From NCBI GenBank assembly GCA_023431185.1, contig JAEYXS010000018.1, positions 1-17,303 of the forward strand: a stretch of 17,303 nt of DNA. The letters run 5' to 3'. The position numbers and the translations under genes were made by a program. The notes beneath the pieces are model-generated. The model was not told the origin of the DNA. It did no database searches and saw only the letters and a list, made by a program, of their open reading frames with translations. Source of the stretch: Verrucomicrobiota bacterium (GTDB lineage: Bacteria > Verrucomicrobiota > Verrucomicrobiia > Limisphaerales > JAEYXS01). Below, in pieces: positions 1 through 7,323 of the stretch. Positions within the stretch are counted from its first letter, which is position 1, and every line of letters begins with the position of its first letter.

Positions 1-11
1 CTCCACGGGGA

Positions 12-1643
12 TCAGAATTCCATCCAGCTCAGGATCTTCCACTGGGTGAGGCCGCCGTTGTCGCCGAGCTTCTCGTCGTAGTGGAAGTTGAAGTGGCCGG
101 TGTAGTTGACGTTGCCGACGATGGCCGCGCCTTGGAAGTCATCCACGCTGTTGCCACTGCCCTTGCCTTGCAGCTCGGCGTTAGGGGCATAGACGGTGCC
201 GACGAAGGCGCCGTTGCCGGCGATCTTGACGACGCTGTTGTCCGACATGCCGTAGATGGCCATCTTCTCGGTGTCACCGGACATGTTGAGGACGCCATTG
301 CCAGCGATCTTGATCTCGGCACTGCCGCCCTGGCCGTCACCGACATAGATCTTGAGGCTGGCGTTGGGCAAAATGGTGATGCGGGCATTGCCGGTCATGC
401 TGAAGTCATCGGTGACCCAGAGGACGGCATCCCCGCGGACGAGCATTTCGGCGGTGCTTGTCTGGTTGCCGCTCAGGCTGATGGTGGCCGTCTTGTAATT
501 ATCCGTGTCCAGCACGTAGGCGTATTGCTGGGTGGTGGTGGTGACTGCGTTCGTGGTGGCGGTGGAATAGACGTAATTGGTGGAAGAGTAGAGGTAGCGC
601 GTGTCGTTATAGGTGTAGCTGTCGATGCGCAGGTAGCTGTAGCGCTTGGGCGTGCCGCCGTAGGTATAGGGCGGGATGTAGCTGCCCGGAGCCGGTTCAA
701 ACTTGGCCGAGCTGATCGAAGTAGTATTCGTGACGACGGTGCCCACGGAAGCGCCGGGCCAGCCCGTCTCGGTGAGGCTGACGGTGGCCGTGGTGTAAGC
801 GCCAGAGGCTGGGGGTGCGGTATTGGTGTAGTAGGTGATATTCGTCAAGACACCACTGGGCGGGATAACAGCCGGAAGTGTATTGGTGGTGATGGTCACA
901 TTATCAACCCCGAAGTTGGTCACGGTGACGGTCACACCGGCCGGGGGCGCGAAGCCGCTGGCGAAAGGCGCGGTGACGGGCGGGAAGGACATGCTGAGGT
1001 CACTGGCAGAACTGCCCGTGTGCGGCGAGGTGATGGTGTAGCCGGGGCCGGTGGCGACATCGCCATAGACCATGGTGCCGCCGGAGATGCTGCCATTCAC
1101 GGCGCCGACGAAGGCGTTGGAATTCGCGGTGGACGGATTGTAAACGAGGGTGATGCGCGAATCGTAGCTGTCGATGATGCTGCCGGGGCCGAGGACGATG
1201 CTGCCCTTGGCCACGAGGCCTTTCATGCCGGTGCTCTGACGGGAGGTGACCACGCGTACGCCGCGGACGACTTCGCCCTTGCCCAAGGGGGCGGGCACGT
1301 AGCCATAGCTGGTGATGAGAGGTGTATCCGCCGTGCTCAGGCTGACATCATACTCACCATTGAGCAATGAACCGGATTTCACATACACGCCATCGCTGAA
1401 GACCCAGCCGTTGGTGGCGCGATCGCCGGTGCCGATGCTGTTGAGGTGGGCAAGGGCTTCCTCGATGCCGGCTTCACAGGCCGGGATGGCGGCGTTCCAA
1501 GCCTGGGACCGCATCACATTCAGGTGCTGGGCCTGCACCATGGAGAGGTAGCTGGCCAGGGTGAGGCCGATAATCCCGGAGATGACCACGGTGATGATGA
1601 GCATGCTGCCTTGCTCCCGGGCGGAGGGGATGCGGATTTTCAT
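12..1643 (-). CDS. PilX-like minor pseudopilin with large extracellular C-terminal region
   Basis: 543 residues. The N-terminus has a short charged leader ending Arg9-Glu10-Gln11-Gly12, then a hydrophobic segment (about 14-32). This matches PilX/GspK-type pseudopilins, with presumed prepilin-peptidase cleavage at Gly12/Ser13. The mature +5 residue is Ile rather than Glu, as often in PilX. A following ACEAGIEEAL motif is typical of PilX N-terminal helices. The rest is much larger than a classical PilX (about 200 residues): Ser/Thr/Asn/Tyr-rich and probably beta-structured. It ends in a segment with 'GTVYAPNAELQGKG', 'GAAIVGNVNYTGH' and 'FHYDEKL', which resembles a surface domain seen in other bacterial PilX-like proteins (possibly DUF7305). 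It is last of three genes, 6 nt after the PilW-like stop. Inferred role: pilus-tip or secretion-pseudopilus component acting in adhesion. Family assignment is firm for the N-terminus and tentative for the C-terminus. Confidence 0.85.
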   Translation of the reverse strand: MKIRIPSAREQGSMLIITVVISGIIGLTLASYLSMVQAQHLNVMRSQAWNAAIPACEAGIEEALAHLNSIGTGDRATNGWVFSDGVYVKSGSLLNGEYDVSLSTADTPLITSYGYVPAPLGKGEVVRGVRVVTSRQSTGMKGLVAKGSIVLGPGSIIDSYDSRITLVYNPSTANSNAFVGAVNGSISGGTMVYGDVATGPGYTITSPHTGSSASDLSMSFPPVTAPFASGFAPPAGVTVTVTNFGVDNVTITTNTLPAVIPPSGVLTNITYYTNTAPPASGAYTTATVSLTETGWPGASVGTVVTNTTSISSAKFEPAPGSYIPPYTYGGTPKRYSYLRIDSYTYNDTRYLYSSTNYVYSTATTNAVTTTTQQYAYVLDTDNYKTATISLSGNQTSTAEMLVRGDAVLWVTDDFSMTGNARITILPNASLKIYVGDGQGGSAEIKIAGNGVLNMSGDTEKMAIYGMSDNSVVKIAGNGAFVGTVYAPNAELQGKGSGNSVDDFQGAAIVGNVNYTGHFNFHYDEKLGDNGGLTQWKILSWMEF

Positions 1644-1649
1644 ACGGCT

Positions 1650-2189
1650 TTAGGGATTGTTACGGATGACGATGCGGGCGGATTGCACGCTTTCCGAGTT
1701 GATCAGGTTGCCGAGCAAAGAGCGGGAGCAGGTCCAGGTGACGATGATGGATTTGGCCTCGTTCGTCGTGGAGGTGGTGACCTGGTTGAAGGAATTGCTG
1801 ATGACGTTGCGCTGGAACATGGCGAACTGGAGTTCATTGCAGTCTTCGAGCAGCACCTTGGTCGCGCCGTTGTAGCTCTCGGTCAGCGTCTTGTCGGACG
1901 TGTTGAAGGCGTAGCGCAGCGTGGCGCCCTTGTAGAGAAAGGTCACCTCATTGGTGGCGAAGGCCGTGAGGCGATCGGCGGAGCGGATCTTGAGGGTCAT
2001 CTGGTCGAGCGCGTTGCGGCTCTGGCGGTCGAGGTCCGCATAGTTCGACATGGCGGCCATGCTGCGGGCGGTATAGAAGGAAAGGGAGGCGACGGCGGCG
2101 AGCACGACGCCACCAATGCCCACGGAGATCATCATCTCGACGAGAGTCATCGCCAGGGTGCGACGGCGGCGGCGGCAATCAATATACAT
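1650..2189 (-). CDS. PilW/GspJ-like minor pseudopilin
   Basis: 179 residues. A basic leader (Arg6-Arg10) ends at Ala13, followed by Met-Thr-Leu-Val-Glu, so Glu18 is the conserved +5 glutamate of mature pilins. A hydrophobic helix runs to about residue 36 (MISVGIGGVVLAAVASLSF). This is the prepilin N-terminal methylation motif, but the residue before cleavage is Ala rather than the usual Gly. The globular part has a PilW/GspJ-like pattern: 'DLDRQSRNALDQMTLKIRSADRL' followed by strand-rich sequence. The ATG at 2187-2189 overlaps the end of the upstream PilV-like gene by 11 nt, which suggests translational coupling. The protein would sit in the inner membrane and join a type IV pilus or pseudopilus. 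PilW versus GspJ cannot be separated from sequence alone. Confidence 0.85.
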   Translation of the reverse strand: MYIDCRRRRRTLAMTLVEMMISVGIGGVVLAAVASLSFYTARSMAAMSNYADLDRQSRNALDQMTLKIRSADRLTAFATNEVTFLYKGATLRYAFNTSDKTLTESYNGATKVLLEDCNELQFAMFQRNVISNSFNQVTTSTTNEAKSIIVTWTCSRSLLGNLINSESVQSARIVIRNNP

Positions 2190-2697
2190 AATCGTGGATG
2201 CCCAACTGGGCGACGAGGGTTTGCATGCTGCGGGTGCGGCGGATGTTGGCGTTCGTCCACGAAACCGTGAGCGTGGCCAGGCGCATGTTGGTGGAATAAC
2301 CCGTGGAGATATTGGTCGGCGTCTCTAGCGTGATAGAGCCGACGAAGATGGTGCCGACGCCGCCGGGGGTGGCCAGGGCATCCACGGTGGCGGCGGTGGT
2401 GGAGGAATTCGTGGTGGTGCTGGGCATGAGCCGCTCGGCGAAGACGGGCGGGATGAAACCCGGGGTATTCAACTGGTCCCAGGAATAGAGGCGGAGGAGC
2501 TCGATCTTCTCCACCATGATCTGGGTGGCGCGCATGTTCTCGCGGGCGGTGGCGATGACGGCGAGCCCCTGCGTGATGCCGGCGTAGAGGGAGACGAACA
2601 TCATGGCCACCACGGCCATGGAGATCATCACCTCGATGAGCGTGAAGGCGCGAGCCGTACCCGTGCGTACCGGTTTATGGTGCAACAGCAGTTTCAT
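2179..2697 (-). CDS. PilV/GspI-like minor pseudopilin
   Basis: 172 residues, first gene of the operon. The leader (about 17 residues, with His, Lys and Arg) ends at Ala17, followed by Phe-Thr-Leu-Ile-Glu. Phe18 would be the methylated mature N-terminus and Glu22 the +5 glutamate. A hydrophobic helix follows (VMISMAVVAMMFVSLYAGI), then 'MVEKIELLRLYSWDQL', which is typical of PilV/GspI-type proteins. The Ala before the cleavage site is common in PVC-group prepilins (family knowledge), while Gly is usual elsewhere. The ATG is preceded by about 55 nt of leader downstream of the sigma-54 promoter at 2762-2778. No clear Shine-Dalgarno is visible. Together the three proteins look like a minor-pilin priming complex. 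The major pilin and the PilB/C/D machinery are not in the window. Confidence 0.87.
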   Translation of the reverse strand: MKLLLHHKPVRTGTARAFTLIEVMISMAVVAMMFVSLYAGITQGLAVIATARENMRATQIMVEKIELLRLYSWDQLNTPGFIPPVFAERLMPSTTTNSSTTAATVDALATPGGVGTIFVGSITLETPTNISTGYSTNMRLATLTVSWTNANIRRTRSMQTLVAQLGIHDYVY

Positions 2698-2761
2698 GAG
2701 TGCAGGCGTTGAGCGGACATAACTGTCATCATCCCGCCGCCTGGCGCGACGAGTGATATAT

Positions 2762-2778
2762 AAGCAACTGAGATGCCA
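2762..2778 (-). promoter_or_regulatory. sigma-54 (RpoN) promoter of the pseudopilin operon
   Basis: On the minus strand the sequence is TGGCATCTCAGTTGCTT. It carries the invariant GG (complement of 2776-2777) and GC (complement of 2764-2765) separated by exactly 10 nt, with good flanking agreement to TGGCAC-N5-TTGCW. The predicted start is near 2752, about 55 nt before the PilV-like ATG. Type IV pilin genes are RpoN-dependent in several bacteria (the PilS/PilR paradigm), so the context fits. The match is by eye and has not been scored against the whole genome. Confidence 0.68.
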
Positions 2779-2779
2779 G

Positions 2780-2795
2780 TCCTATAATTATAGGA
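2780..2795. promoter_or_regulatory. 16-bp perfect palindrome beside the sigma-54 promoter
   Basis: TCCTATAATTATAGGA is identical to its own reverse complement. It ends one base upstream of the -24 element. It is either an operator or activator half-site pair for a dimeric regulator, or a site of overlapping divergent -10-like TATAAT hexamers (one on each strand). No matching -35 hexamer was found at the usual distance for the minus strand, so a sigma-70 role is less supported. Confidence 0.5.
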
Positions 2796-2844
2796 TACGC
2801 GTATGGTCTGGTCCCGCCAGAGCCGTTGGACCTGAAAATAGGCT

Positions 2845-3543
2845 CTAATTATGTAGGGCCTTTGCGTTCGACCGCTGCATGGTCTGGGCGTAAAAGGCGG
2901 CAGCCTGGGAGCGGCGGGACAGGGCCAATTTGTCCATCAAGTTGCTCAAATAATTCTTCACCGTCTTGGGGCTGAGGCCCATGGCGGCGCCGATTTCCTT
3001 GTTGGTCTTGCCTTCGGCGACCATGGCCAGCACGCGCTTCTCTTGGGCGGAGAGCATGTCGATGCCGGTGGGGACGACTTTCTCATTGCCCGCCTTGATG
3101 CGGCCCATGATACGTGAGGTGACGGCAGGGGAGAGGATGGAACGGCCTTGCATGACCTGGGTGACGGCGCTCACGAGTTCATCCGCGAGGATGTCCTTGA
3201 TGAGATAGCCTTCAGCCCCGGCGGAGATGGCCTCGAAGACGGTGTCATCATCTGCGAAGGAAGTGAGATAGATCACATGGATGCCGAGGTTTAAGGCCAC
3301 TATCTTGCGGCAGGCATCGAAGGACGGGCCATCCGGAAAACGCACATCGAGGAGGACCACATCGGGCTTCAGGCGGGCGGCTTCGAGCACGGCGTCCTTG
3401 CCGGTGGTGGCGTCACCGACGACCTCGACCTGTTGATAAAGGGACAGCATGGCGCGAAGGCCGATGCGGACGACCGGCTGATCATCAGCCAGGAGGATGC
3501 GGATTTTGGAGGTGATGGTTTCCATGGGCGAGTGGGTTGTCAC
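2845..3543 (-). CDS. NarL/FixJ-family (DevR-like) two-component response regulator
   Basis: 232 residues from the GTG at 3543. An ATG at 3525 (residue 7) is an equally plausible start, and neither has a clear ribosome site. The receiver domain covers about 14-135. It has the acidic pair Asp20-Asp21, phospho-acceptor Asp66 (VVLLDVRFPDG), Thr94 and Lys116, so all catalytic positions are intact. A LuxR-type helix-turn-helix covers about 158-220 (LSAQEKRVLAMVAEGKTNKEIG, then TVKNYLSNLMDKL). That latter motif is characteristic of the DevR/DosR branch. No sensor kinase is adjacent. The gene lies directly upstream of the sigma-54 pseudopilin promoter on the same strand. NarL-type regulators do not carry the AAA+ domain that sigma-54 activation needs, so it is probably not the direct activator of that promoter. 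Confidence 0.93.
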   Translation of the reverse strand: MTTHSPMETITSKIRILLADDQPVVRIGLRAMLSLYQQVEVVGDATTGKDAVLEAARLKPDVVLLDVRFPDGPSFDACRKIVALNLGIHVIYLTSFADDDTVFEAISAGAEGYLIKDILADELVSAVTQVMQGRSILSPAVTSRIMGRIKAGNEKVVPTGIDMLSAQEKRVLAMVAEGKTNKEIGAAMGLSPKTVKNYLSNLMDKLALSRRSQAAAFYAQTMQRSNAKALHN

Positions 3544-3709
3544 AAAAGGGTCTGGTTACGGGTCTAATTTAAAAATTGAGGTGGCGTGGACAATGGCCAG
3601 CAGGCCTGAAAAACCAGGGCGCGCGACTGTCCGGCACTGGATACTTTTAGTTAGGGCCATTTGGCGTTAATAAATCACGGTCCTGTTTATGGACATTAAG
3701 GGGCGTGGC

Positions 3710-4261
3710 TCATCTTCCGCGCCCACCACCCGAGCCCTCGCCCGACTGGTCCAAGACCGGGGCAAGGTCTGCCTGCAATTCCTGCTTCATCGTCTTGAGG
3801 CGTTCGCGCTGCTCCTCGACGTAGCGCCGCTGATCCTCGCGCCACCTGGTCAGGGCTTCTTTGGACTGCTCGCGCAACAAGTTGCGCTGTTCCTCGGTGC
3901 CGGTGGCGGCTTTGAGCTTCAGTTCCTTCTGGGCCTCCAGATAACTGGTGCGGGAGGTCTGAAATTTTTCGATCAACTGCGCGGACCCGGAGGCGGAAGT
4001 TGTGCCGGGCCGGGCGGGCTTGGTTGCTTCCGTCGTGGTGGAACCGAGCACTTGCGGGCGCTCGGCGATGACGGGCTTGTTCTTGCCTTTGGTTTTTTCG
4101 CCACCGGCGAGCGCCTTGTCCGCTCCATTGACGGCATTAGTCTGCCCTTGGGCGAGAAGCGAACCGCTAAAAGCGCCCAAGCCCAACAGCAGCCCGCCGA
4201 CGAGCAAACAGCAGCGCAAAGCCTGCGCGCACAGCAGAGAGATTAAAGGGCGATCTGTCAT
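3710..4261 (-). CDS. secreted coiled-coil protein of unknown function
   Basis: 183 residues with no recognised family. Residues 1-37 look like a signal peptide: charged start, a long Leu/Gly-rich core (CCLLVGGLLLGLGAF) and a probable cleavage after LLA. A low-complexity Thr/Ser/Gly/Pro linker follows (about 40-92). From about 95 to 165 the sequence is dense in Glu, Lys, Arg and Gln with heptad-like spacing (QSKEALTRWREDQRRYVEEQ), indicating a long helix or coiled coil. The C-terminus is Gly/Arg-rich (GEGSGGGRGR). It is likely periplasmic or surface-associated. It is codirectional with the response regulator but separated from it by 166 nt. The signal peptide, gene length and opposite-strand context support a real gene, although an overlapping plus-strand ORF exists in the same place. 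Confidence 0.65.
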   Translation of the reverse strand: MTDRPLISLLCAQALRCCLLVGGLLLGLGAFSGSLLAQGQTNAVNGADKALAGGEKTKGKNKPVIAERPQVLGSTTTEATKPARPGTTSASGSAQLIEKFQTSRTSYLEAQKELKLKAATGTEEQRNLLREQSKEALTRWREDQRRYVEEQRERLKTMKQELQADLAPVLDQSGEGSGGGRGR

Positions 4262-4570
4262 AAGTTTGCGGAGGACCGGATAAAATTATCTCGCCATTTA
4301 AAAAGCATGCTTAGCGGTCACGGCGTGAACGTGATTTACAAGACCTATAATATCCGCAGTGCCCGGTGGGTTGACAACGTCTTGATGCAACTATTACAGC
4401 CTTAGCGGGGAGGTGATTTGTCACGTGGAGACAGAGCTGAAATAGGGATAAAATTGCCCCGTATGGCCCTATATAATTCAGCCGCTCAGACCAGACTAAA
4501 ATTGGCTTGGGAGATTTTCCGGCGGGGGGCAAGGAGTGGCACCCTGTGAGAAACAAGCGGCAACGAAGCG
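4262..4570. other. gene-free gap of about 309 nt
   Basis: It lies between the acyltransferase stop and the coiled-coil protein start, both on the minus strand. No convincing gene is present. A minus-strand TTGTCA (4369-4374) with a TATTAT-like hexamer 19 nt further on, and a plus-strand TTGACA at 4371-4376, form a loose back-to-back promoter-like element around 4345-4400. This could serve the coiled-coil gene or a small RNA, but spacing is not optimal in either direction. An 81-codon minus ORF here looks spurious. Confidence 0.35.
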
Positions 4571-5740
4571 TTATTTACCCTCCCTCAACGAGTTAGGCAC
4601 CGGGCGCGACTCCAAAAGCCGAAAGGCGACCCAGCCGGCGGCGATCATCAGCGGCACGTAGGCGAGCATGACGGCAAGCCGCAGCCACAGGGGGATATGG
4701 TCCTCGAAATAGAAGTGGTGATGCAGCCATGTGCCGATGGGATGATGCACGAGAAAGATGCTGTAGGAACACACGCCGCAGAAGGTGAGGAAGCGGTTTG
4801 ATAAAAACCGCCGCCAGAGACCGGAGAGAAACCCGAGCAGGATCGTGGCGCAAACAAACACGGCCCAGAGCAGATCTACCGCCGGATATAAGCGGCCGTA
4901 GTGCCGGGAAAGGAGATACGCCGCCCCGCCGGTGCCCAGGCAGAATAGCAGGCACCACCAGCCCGTGCGACGACTGGTCAGGTTAAAGGCCTCGTCGCGG
5001 ATCAAGCCGGCCAAGGCCATGCCGCTGGCGAATTCAAACAGGCGGCCAGGCGGGGCGTAGGCGAGGGCGTGGTTCAACTGCCAGTCGCTGGAAGGCAGGG
5101 ACCACACGGCGAGACGGTAGAGCAGCTCCGCGCTGCCCACAAGCAAGGCGAGCCCGAGCGGACCGGTGCGCCCGCGCAGGAGCAGCAAGAGCGGGAACAG
5201 GAGATAGAACTGGAACTGCAGCGCCAAGGTCCACAAGGCCATGTTGAAGGTGGTGGTGTAATCGACGGAGAGATTGTGAATGAAAAGGCTGTGGGCCAGC
5301 AGATCCCACCAGAGATTGACGGGGATAAGGCCGGTCTTGACGTAAGCCGCCGCGAACACCGGCAGGGCCGAGAGGAACAGCACCACATAGTAGGGCGGGG
5401 CCAGACGGGCAAAGCGGTGCTGCAAAAAAGGGCCGAGCGAGAGCTGCGCCAGGGATTTACCCGCAGGTCCGGAAAACGGCCACGCAAGACAAAACCCGGA
5501 GATGACGAAAAAGATGTGTACGCCATGCACCCCATGCTCAAGGAAGTCCGCGAGGTCCAGCGTTCCGAGTCTGAGTTCATGAAAGCCAGCGAAACCCCAA
5601 TGATGGTACAGCAGCACGATGAGTACAGCCAAGCCGCGCAGTCCATCAATCCAAACTACGCGGCGGGCTTGCGTCTCCCCGGCGAGTGTGGGTGCGGATG
5701 CTGCGAGTGGCTTGGGCGATGATGTCTCGAACAGCGCCAT
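4571..5740 (-). CDS. acyltransferase 3 (OafA/YrhL-type) integral membrane protein
   Basis: 389 residues, about the normal length for single-domain acyltransferase-3 proteins. After a 27-residue cytoplasmic N-terminus comes the family signature WIDGLRGLAVLIVLLYHHWG (30-49), with the conserved His46/His47 thought to be catalytic. It is followed by VHIFFVISGFCL (74-85) and FLQHRFARLAPPYYV (105-119), both strongly conserved. About ten hydrophobic segments follow, and the polar C-terminus is short. Such enzymes transfer acetyl or other acyl groups from the cytoplasm to sugars of O-antigen, exopolysaccharide or peptidoglycan. There is no fused SGNH domain and no glycosyltransferase neighbour, so the acceptor cannot be named. 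The ATG at 5738-5740 abuts a 10-bp palindrome CAGTTAACTG (5742-5751), a possible operator. Confidence 0.93.
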   Translation of the reverse strand: MALFETSSPKPLAASAPTLAGETQARRVVWIDGLRGLAVLIVLLYHHWGFAGFHELRLGTLDLADFLEHGVHGVHIFFVISGFCLAWPFSGPAGKSLAQLSLGPFLQHRFARLAPPYYVVLFLSALPVFAAAYVKTGLIPVNLWWDLLAHSLFIHNLSVDYTTTFNMALWTLALQFQFYLLFPLLLLLRGRTGPLGLALLVGSAELLYRLAVWSLPSSDWQLNHALAYAPPGRLFEFASGMALAGLIRDEAFNLTSRRTGWWCLLFCLGTGGAAYLLSRHYGRLYPAVDLLWAVFVCATILLGFLSGLWRRFLSNRFLTFCGVCSYSIFLVHHPIGTWLHHHFYFEDHIPLWLRLAVMLAYVPLMIAAGWVAFRLLESRPVPNSLREGK

Positions 5741-5974
5741 TCAGTTAACTGGCGCAGACGCTTGGCTGCATTAACGGGGAAAAGTAGCAACTTTGCGGAA
5801 AGGTGTAAGAGCCAGATGCACAGGCCAGATGACCCGTATCGCGGCGATGAATCAGCCTGAAGGAAATTGCGGTGCGAGGGACAAGGGAGCGTACACTACG
5901 AAAGCAGGCCGCAGGTTTTCGTTTTCACACCCGCAGTTGCCATCTCCGCCGTTTTCGCCTACCTCAGAGGCGTG

Positions 5975-7114
5975 TTGCCGGTTTATTTTGATTATAATGC
6001 CACCACTCCGCTCGACCCGGCGGTGAAGGCGGCGATGTTGCCGTATCTGGATGAGATCTTCGGCAATCCCTCCAGCGTGCATCAGATCGGTGTCCGCGCG
6101 CGGGCGCATCTGGATGAACATCGGGACCGGCTGGCGCACGTGTGGAAGGCCAAACCGAGCGAGGTGGTCTTCACGAGCGGCGGGACGGAGAGCAATAATC
6201 TGGCGATCTTCGGCGTGGCGCGGACGTTGAAGCCGAAGGGGCGGCATCTTATCACCTCGGCCATCGAGCATCATGCGGCGCTGCATTGCTTCCAATACTT
6301 GGCGAAGAAGGAGGGGTTTGAGGTCACGTATCTGCCGGTGGATGCTACGGGTCGCATCGCGCCAGACGATCTAGCGAAGGCGATCCGGCCGGATACGATT
6401 CTGGTGAGTCTCATGGCGGCGAATAACGAGACGGGGACGATCCAACCCGTGGCGGAGTTGGGAGCCATCTGCCAGGAGCGCGGGGTGATCTTTCATACGG
6501 ATGCGGCGCAATGGATGGGCAAGGAGCCGTTCACGGACATCCGGCAGTTCAACGCGAACTTGGTCTCCGTCTGTGCGCACAAGTTTCATGGGCCGAAAGG
6601 TTCGGGGGCGCTCTATATCCAGTCGCCGTTGTTGCCAGATCCCATCCTTTTTGGCGGCGGGCATGAGAATGAGCGCCGCGCGGGGACGGAGAATCTGCCG
6701 GCCATCGCGGGATTGGTGGAGGCGTTTGAGCGGTTTGTGCCGGAGCCGGTTTTTGCACGAAATCAGCTCCAGCCGCTCACGGAGAAGCTTTTAGCGGGTT
6801 GCTTGGCGGTGCCGGGGGTGCATTTTCGGGGTTCGGAGGGCCATAAACTGGCCAATACGATTTCCTTTACCGTTGAAGGATGCGATGGTATCTCGTTGAT
6901 GGCTGGTTTGGACTTGGAAGGCATCTGTGCCTCCAGCGGTTCAGCCTGTTCGGCAGGTTCGCTGGAACCTTCCCATGTGATGACGGCCATGGGAGTTGAG
7001 CCCAGTCAGGCCAATGCACTCGTCCGTCTGTCGTTAGGACGAGATTCCACTTTGGAAGAAGTGGCGTATGTGGTGGCGCGTTTTCCGGAGGTCGTGATGC
7101 GAATACGTGCCTGA
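5975..7114 (+). CDS. cysteine desulfurase, NifS/IscS type (class V aminotransferase fold)
   Basis: From the chosen TTG at 5975 the protein has 379 residues and begins MPVYFDYNATTPLDP, exactly the usual family N-terminus. AGAGG at 5966-5970 lies 4 nt upstream. A GTG one codon earlier is also possible, while the open frame further upstream (from 5867) adds no homologous sequence. The enzyme removes sulfur from L-cysteine (giving alanine) as an enzyme persulfide, for Fe-S clusters, thiolated tRNA or other sulfur carriers. PLP residues are clear: His99 in SAIEHHA, Asp175 in HTDAAQ, and Lys203 in SVCAHKFHGPKGSG. Catalytic Cys325 sits in ASSGSACSAGSLEPSHV, a long flexible loop typical of class I NifS/IscS enzymes rather than SufS. 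No iscU, iscR or mnmA neighbour is visible, so its acceptor is open. It is divergent from the acyltransferase. Confidence 0.95.
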   Translation: MPVYFDYNATTPLDPAVKAAMLPYLDEIFGNPSSVHQIGVRARAHLDEHRDRLAHVWKAKPSEVVFTSGGTESNNLAIFGVARTLKPKGRHLITSAIEHHAALHCFQYLAKKEGFEVTYLPVDATGRIAPDDLAKAIRPDTILVSLMAANNETGTIQPVAELGAICQERGVIFHTDAAQWMGKEPFTDIRQFNANLVSVCAHKFHGPKGSGALYIQSPLLPDPILFGGGHENERRAGTENLPAIAGLVEAFERFVPEPVFARNQLQPLTEKLLAGCLAVPGVHFRGSEGHKLANTISFTVEGCDGISLMAGLDLEGICASSGSACSAGSLEPSHVMTAMGVEPSQANALVRLSLGRDSTLEEVAYVVARFPEVVMRIRA

Positions 7115-7241
7115 GAAGCGGTCGAGAAACCTGTGAATGGATTGGGTACAATGCGAATAACTCGGACTTACCGGAGATGCCAGACATGGTGGAGTCAGGT
7201 TATTCAGACCGCAATATCTTGTGTAAGTGCCTGTCAGAACC

Positions 7242-7270
7242 TTGACAATGGAGGTTGTTTTCCTTATTCA
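7242..7270 (+). promoter_or_regulatory. candidate sigma-70 promoter for dnaN
   Basis: A perfect TTGACA at 7242-7247 is followed 17 nt later by TATTCA (7265-7270), a weak -10. The transcript would start about 45 nt before the dnaN ATG. The -35 is consensus but the -10 is poor, so this is a candidate only. Confidence 0.35.
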
Positions 7271-7323
7271 CACCCTTTAATAATACGGAGTTCTTGAAAG
7301 ATACTCTGTACTAGTAAGAGCGC

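Noticed and set aside
81..1370. 429-codon plus-strand open frame
   Set aside because: Gly/Ala/Asp/Val/His-rich antisense shadow of the PilX-like gene; no domain, no start signal.
2820..2847. Terminator after the response regulator (AGAGCC/GGCTCT)
   Set aside because: Only a 6-bp stem with a 16-nt loop and no U-tract; too weak to call.
4311..4556. 81-codon minus ORF starting MFLTGCHSLPPAG, lipobox-like
   Set aside because: The TGC resembles a lipobox but the leader is too short, the rest has no consistent pattern, and there is no ribosome site. Treated as chance ORF.
5867..5974. Longer N-terminus for the cysteine desulfurase (from TTG 5867)
   Set aside because: The additional 36 residues have no counterpart in the family, whose proteins start at the YFDYNATT motif.
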